Assembly: GCA_054601695.1 (NCBI GenBank)
Contig: BAAHQB010000099.1
Location: 496,001 to 560,000 of the forward strand
DNA: 64,000 nucleotides
Direction of reading: 5' to 3'
Origin: Amorphochlora amoebiformis
Taxonomy: Eukaryota; Cercozoa; Chlorarachniophyceae
Shown here: positions 1 through 64,000 of the stretch, in pieces
Layout: the number at the start of each line of letters is the position of its first letter
How positions within the stretch are numbered: the stretch's first letter is position 1
Notes under the pieces: generated by a model
What the model saw: the letters and a program-made list of their open reading frames with translations, nothing else
Told to the model about the DNA's origin: nothing
The model's database searches: none
Program-made: the position numbers and the translations under genes

Positions 1-10175
<10,175 letters not shown>

Positions 10176-11039
10176 CTAACCAAACCAAAATTCTCATAAG
10201 TATAACCAAACAGAAAGTGCTAGCTTTTCGATGACGACATACCCCCCCTCTTCCGAACCACTCCACCCCATCCCTACCCATATATCCCCCACCATTTTCA
10301 TAAATCGGTCAAATAATTCAGGGTTGAGGTAGCATTGGAATAATAAAGAATTCCCAAACCCTAACCGCCAAACTTGCCTAAAATTTCGAATCCACGATAC
10401 TGTACTCCTTCCGCCTCGCTCACGCACGCAACCTCTTCCCCCACCGAACTATATACCCCCATTAAACCCACCAACAGCAGTCCCACTGAGTTATACGCGC
10501 GTATCATGTGCGAAATTTAGTTTTTCCCGGCTTGAAAGTTGGGAAAAAAGAGTTGCAGGGGGCCGTCCAAGCTCCGAAAGGTTTGGCAAGTGCCGCGGGG
10601 GGCGAAATTCGCGCCGCAGGCACTAGTCCCGGGTAGTACCGAAAATACCAGGTATTATCGGATAGTGACACAACATCAAGTATGTCTGTACTAAATTTAC
10701 CGGGTAGTATCGGGGTTCCCGGATATTTTAATATCTATATTCTGGTAAATTTCTCCAAAGTAGATTATTATTAAATCGGCCGTCGGTTGGATAATTTTGG
10801 ATTGTGGGTATTGCGACATCGGTGTCTCCAACCTCCGGGTTCTATGCTTTTGGGTCTATATAGCGATATGTTGTTGTGTCCCTTGAGTGTATTTGGGTTT
10901 ATTCGGTGAGTGCGTACGCAGAATTGGTATATGGCCATATTGGAGAGATTTTGGCTTAATAATCGAAGGATTCTCGAAGATCCTCGTATTCGAGAGCTCC
11001 GTCCCATCTTAAACCGATGCCTTGTTGGCTCGACCATAA
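10176..11039. other. Divergent intergenic region between genes A and B
   Basis: This stretch is mostly free of TA tracts and lies between the 5' sides of a minus-strand and a plus-strand gene, so it probably holds both promoters; I recognise no core element. Just upstream of the first gene A exon a minus frame runs through 10194-10427, but its phase does not fit the exon at 10122-10175. Around 10590-10625 there is an imperfect GC-rich inverted repeat centred on AATT. At 10628-10720 it carries GGTAGTACCG-type motifs shared with elements near 29950, 54400 and 59120. Confidence 0.55.
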
Positions 11040-11647
11040 ATGAAGGGTGATGTCACCATGTACCGAAGGATATCATCCGCCATGTACAGAGTACTGAATG
11101 TCAACGCCCGGCGAACAGAAGGAAAACAGAAAGTTGCTGAAATCCTCTTGGGAGGAGAGGAGGGAAAAGAGGAAGAGGAAAAAGGGGGAAAGGGATTAGA
11201 GGGGCCGTCAAGAACATGTAGTATTGTTGATTTTCCTGATGGATACGTGTTAAAAAAAAAAAAGGTGTGACATATTTGCATTCATCGAAGAAGCCGCTAA
11301 TAAACGACATGCCAACTCGCAAGTAACCCACGATTTCCCTGTTAAGAAATCGAATTTACCCCGAACTACACGTCGATTTTTTCAATTTTTTCGTTAATAT
11401 ATCAACTTGGAATATAACACCACCCTGTCCACACTCTTTACCATTCTGGTGTCTGTCGAATCCCCTCGTTCAAATTCTCCGTTCTTGCCATCGATATGCT
11501 TCTCAACCCCTAACCTACTTTCTTGGGTATTAATGTACATTTAGAATTATACGCATGGATAAATGCATCTATGTACATATACTGGTGTGTGTGTATACAT
11601 GTAGAATTATGCTCATGAATAAATGCATATATGTACATATATTGGTG

Positions 11648-11683
<36 letters not shown>

Positions 11684-11873
11684 CCAACATAGAAATATAT
11701 ATTGTATAGACGCAGAGGAAGACCGAAAACCAAGCGCAAGGAGAATCGACCCTCTAATAATCGAACTCCCGTCCAAAAGATGAGGAAGGCACTCAAGAAA
11801 CTCGGGTAAATGATAAACAAATATTATATTTCGGAAATTTACCAAGAAAATTTTTTATCTTCGTATATATATA

Positions 11874-11919
<46 letters not shown>

Positions 11920-11992
11920 TATTGTTGTAAATACTTATATCAGCGGCTGTTATACCTTGGAAGGCATCGGCAGCCTCAGTGGTTATTCATAA
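11040..11992 (+). CDS. Small basic AT-hook protein (structure tentative)
   Basis: Coding pieces are 11040-11264 (ATG at 11040, in-frame stop just upstream), 11291-11322, 11710-11805 and 11944-11992. The first encodes a basic N-terminus and an acidic/Lys stretch (GGEEGKEEEEKGGKG). The third encodes a classical AT-hook core, RRGRPKTKRK, followed by KMRKALKKLG, which suggests minor-groove binding of AT-rich DNA in the nucleus. Two oddities are present. The gap 11265-11290 is only 26 nt, short for a spliceosomal intron; a one-base change in the 12-A run at 11252-11263 would instead make 11040-11322 a single exon in the same downstream frame. The donor at 11806 contains an in-frame TAA at 11807, so the protein ends there if the intron is retained, or at 11992 after splicing (ending SLSGYS). 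Confidence 0.45.
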
Positions 11993-12426
11993 TCCACGTC
12001 TCCACCCTCCCTCTTCTATGCTCTCTTTCCTCTCTCTCTTCCCTCTATGCTGTTTTCCCTCTCTTTCTTCCCTCTATGCTCTTTTTCCGGCGCTTTCTCT
12101 TTCTCTTCCTCCCTCGATCTCTATCTCTTTTGTCTTTCTCCTCTTTGCTCCCTCCCTCTCTCTGATTCTCGTGCTCTTTTCGCTCTCTCTCTCTCCCTTT
12201 CTCTTTTTTCTCGTCTCTCGCTCTTTTGCTCTCTCAATCTTTCGCTCTTTTCGCTCTCTCACTCTTTTCGCTCTCCCTAGCTCTCTCGCTCTTTTATCGT
12301 CTCTACCAAGCACTCTCTCTCTCTCCCTGTGTCTTCTCTCGCCTGATGTTTTTGTTTCTCTCTTTCTCCTCTTTCTCTTTCTCTCTTTCTCTCCCGTCTT
12401 TCTCTTTTCTCTCTTCCTGTTTGTCT

Positions 12427-12476
<50 letters not shown>

Positions 12477-12541
12477 ATAAATACATATATATATATATAT
12501 AGTGTGTATGTGTATGGTGGAAATGTAACTGTGTATTGTGG

Positions 12542-12586
<45 letters not shown>

Positions 12587-12649
12587 GAGAGAGAAAGAGA
12601 AAGAGGGAGTGTGTGTGTGGTGTGTATGTAACTGTGTATTTAGGTGTGT

Positions 12650-12684
<35 letters not shown>

Positions 12685-12701
12685 CAAATATATATATATA
12701 C

Positions 12702-12738
<37 letters not shown>

Positions 12739-12788
12739 GTGTGTGTGTGTGTGTATGTATGTGTGTGATCTATTTTATACGTTGGTCA

Positions 12789-12829
<41 letters not shown>

Positions 12830-12830
12830 G
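11993..12830. repeat. Polypyrimidine tract and TA/TG repeats
   Basis: From about 12000 to 12428 the plus strand is almost pure C and T (CTCTTT-type units). Then come TA tracts with short GAGA and GTGT runs. The long Leu/Ser/Phe open frame here is a consequence of base composition. The tract lies between gene B and the first recognised exon of gene C, on their sense strand. An additional 5' exon of C could be hidden here, but I cannot support one. Confidence 0.7.
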
Positions 12831-17324
<4,494 letters not shown>

Positions 17325-18433
17325 CCAAGGTGGTTTTAAATTTTTTTTTTTTTTTTCGACAGTTTTCCAGGATTTTCGGCAATTTCTAGAATTTTTTTTT
17401 TCTTCAAGGTTCCGGTGGTGAATCCGACGGATTTGGCTCTATCCACGGAGATTCTTGCCAGTCATGGCACGTGCATGCAAGCTTTGGATTCTGGACTGTC
17501 ATCTAAAGAACATCTAGATTGTATAAGAGTTTAGTTTAGTAGAGGAGTAGAGAGGAACTCTGCCGGCGCCTTGTCTAGCTGAAAGTACCACTAGAACCGT
17601 AAAGAAAGCTGGACTAGTACTCTAGAGTGCTAGTAGTACTAGTAGTACTAGTCTAGTAGAACTAGTAGCACTGCACGCGTGGCACTAATGCTAGTTGTTA
17701 TGATTGCAATTGACGTACTACTAGACTACGAGTTAGATCATCGAGATCATATAGATCATTGTACTAGTTAGTAGTTGTAATTGCGATCTGTTCGATCAGG
17801 ACCTCGGCTAGGCTGTTTTTTCATATTCCTATAGTCAGATAGTCTAGTAGTCTAGGTAGTATTCGCTGTTAAGTTGTAACTAGTTCTCCACTAGACCCCC
17901 AGTAGATAGTAGACACACACTAGACATTCAAGGTCCCCACTACTAGACTACTAGACTAGTCTAGATCTAGAGATGTTGTCTATCTTCTATATATATATAG
18001 CTAGATCTTCTCTTGCATCTACTAGATCTAGTGCATGCAATGATTGACTAGCAGAACTGGATTAACTTAATTAATTCAAACGTTTATCCAGTTTATCTGG
18101 AATAGTATTACTAGCCAGCACACTATAGACTAGATCTCTAGGATCTAGTAGATAGATTATACCTAGATCAAGATTCACGTACTGACTAGACACAAAAGAA
18201 GCATTAGCTATCTGGTAGATTATTGTCTAGATTGTGGGTTGGGTTGCCAAGCTACGAAAATCTAGACTTCGATCTGTTAACCAGCTCATAGCAATTCCCG
18301 AACATTAGCAATAGGGATAATCCGACGGCTAGGACCTGAGATATAGATATCAATTACGTTTTCTAGGTTATAGTATGTGTATTTGTGCGTGTGTGTATCC
18401 AATATATATATATATATATCCAGTATATACAGA

Positions 18434-18474
<41 letters not shown>

Positions 18475-18521
18475 GTATATAATAAAAATGTATATATATA
18501 TATATATTATTATATATTATA

Positions 18522-18560
<39 letters not shown>

Positions 18561-18697
18561 GTATATATATATATATATGTAAATGTATACACTAGATTTT
18601 GTGTATATCTGTATGTATATAAAATATAGACATTATATATATAGATGTATATGTGTGTACATTTAGATACATGTATAAATATATGTGTGTATATCTA

Positions 18698-18740
<43 letters not shown>

Positions 18741-18944
18741 CATCTAGTAAAAATACACATGTATATTTGTATGCATATCTACTATAATAGTAAAGATATT
18801 CATTCATATTTCAATACGTACAAACATAAGTGTACATATATAAATATTTAGTAAACTCACACGCACACACACACACACACACGCACACACACGCACACAC
18901 ACGCACACACACCACACACTTACATACACACACACGCACACACA

Positions 18945-18988
<44 letters not shown>

Positions 18989-19062
18989 ATATATATATGT
19001 ATATGTAGAAATGTATAAATATGTATATATATCATATATATTTATATATATATTATTATATA
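17325..19062. other. Convergent intergenic region, CTAG-rich, then CA/TA repeats
   Basis: This region lies between the stop codons of plus-strand gene C and minus-strand gene D. From about 17500 to 18370 there is complex sequence with very many CTAG tetranucleotides and short CTAG-based palindromes (ACTAGTAGTACTAGT and similar), with no convincing reading frame. From 18370 to 19062 TA tracts return, with a (CA)n/CGCACA run at 18855-18950. I see no RNA gene. Confidence 0.7.
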
Positions 19063-53639
<34,577 letters not shown>

Positions 53640-53822
53640 ATATGTGTATATATGTGTAATGTGTGTTATCGATATATGTGTAGGAATGTAGATAGATATT
53701 AAGACATACACGTGTCTTCATTTTTTGCATGGGATGTAGAAGGTTGGTTTGTGGGGGGTGTATGTGTTTGTGTTTGTGTTATGAGATGCGTCTAATGTAT
53801 ATACTGTAAGGTGCGTATCTCT

Positions 53823-63498
<9,676 letters not shown>

Positions 63499-63938
63499 GT
63501 ATATAATATATATATATATGTATATATATATATATTATATATATATATATATATATATTCATATATATATATATATGTATATATACATATTTATATTTAT
63601 GCATACACATTTATATATATGTACACACATATTCTTAAATCCGTAAACAAGTTATGTATACATACGTGTGCATGTATAGTTTTATACGAATTTTTTTTCT
63701 AAAGTATAATATAGATATTGTATTATATATATATATATACATATATTTATATTCTTAAATCCGCATATGTGTATACATACGTGTTCATGTATAATATTGT
63801 ACGAAAACTTTTTCTAAAGTATAGTATATGTAAATATATATATATATATATATATATATTGCATATATATATTCTTAAATCCGTAAATAAGTAATGTACG
63901 TGTGCATGTATGATTTTGTACGAAAACTTTTTCTAAAG

Positions 63939-63985
<47 letters not shown>

Positions 63986-64000
63986 TTATATATATATATA
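63499..64000. repeat. TA tracts and three copies of a 125-bp AT-rich unit
   Basis: Units near 63628, 63752 and 63872 share TATTCTTAAATCCG, ACGTG(T/TT)(G)CATGTAT, and ACTTTTTCTAAAGTAT, separated by TA tracts. No exon is recognised before the window ends. Confidence 0.8.

Noticed and set aside
10194-10427. Additional 5' exon of gene A
   Set aside because: The frame is open, but its end leaves the wrong phase for the exon at 10122-10175, and no start or signal peptide can be justified.
11979-12587. Leu/Ser/Phe-rich 202-residue membrane-like protein
   Set aside because: It is the translation of a polypyrimidine tract; frames on both strands are equally open.

Overview
This window comes from the nuclear genome of an unidentified eukaryote, probably unicellular. 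It is dominated by (TA)n microsatellite tracts tens to hundreds of bases long. Non-repetitive islands of about 20 to 240 bases sit between the tracts. Most islands are short protein-coding exons, usually bounded by AG on the 5' side and GT on the 3' side, with the splice sites formed by the edges of the TA tracts (donor GTATAT, acceptor TATATAG). Joining islands by splice phase gives six gene models. Long tracts of Ile-Tyr or Arg-Ala open reading frames are repeat artefacts. Degenerate TTAGGG/CCCTAA blocks inside introns suggest TTAGGG-type telomeres. I cannot name the species.

Layout. (A) 1-10175, minus, partial: a probable secreted protein with a PAN/Apple-like segment, a Ser/Gly linker and two copies of an unfamiliar module. 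(B) 11040-11992, plus: a small basic protein with an AT-hook. (C) 12831-17324, plus: a Lys-rich, probably nuclear protein of unknown family. (D) 19063-38074, minus: a complete 23-exon amino acid/auxin permease (AAAP) transporter of about 504 residues, with all phases consistent. (E) 38862-53639, plus: a complete 22-exon SYLF-domain protein of about 432 residues, with a clathrin-box-like motif, a DPF motif and a proline-rich tail. (F) 53823-63498 onward, plus, partial: a Ser/Lys/Arg-rich protein with a DEP-like region. A/B and D/E are divergent pairs, C/D converge, and E/F are in tandem.

Other content: two introns of gene E hold (CG)n blocks of about 840 and 680 bp. One intron of gene E is built of telomere-like repeats. 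There are tRNA-headed SINE-like elements carrying a GGAACC palindrome, several minisatellites, long sense-strand polypyrimidine tracts, and a CTAG-rich intergenic block between C and D. The most unusual feature is local: many exons have truncated, decaying, same-strand copies of one edge next to them inside the TA tracts, as though TA-mediated slippage or unequal exchange repeatedly copies exon edges.

Genes D and E are a membrane transporter and a probable endocytic or actin-patch adaptor. No operon-like functional link can be claimed. All exon joins are inferred by eye and need RNA evidence.
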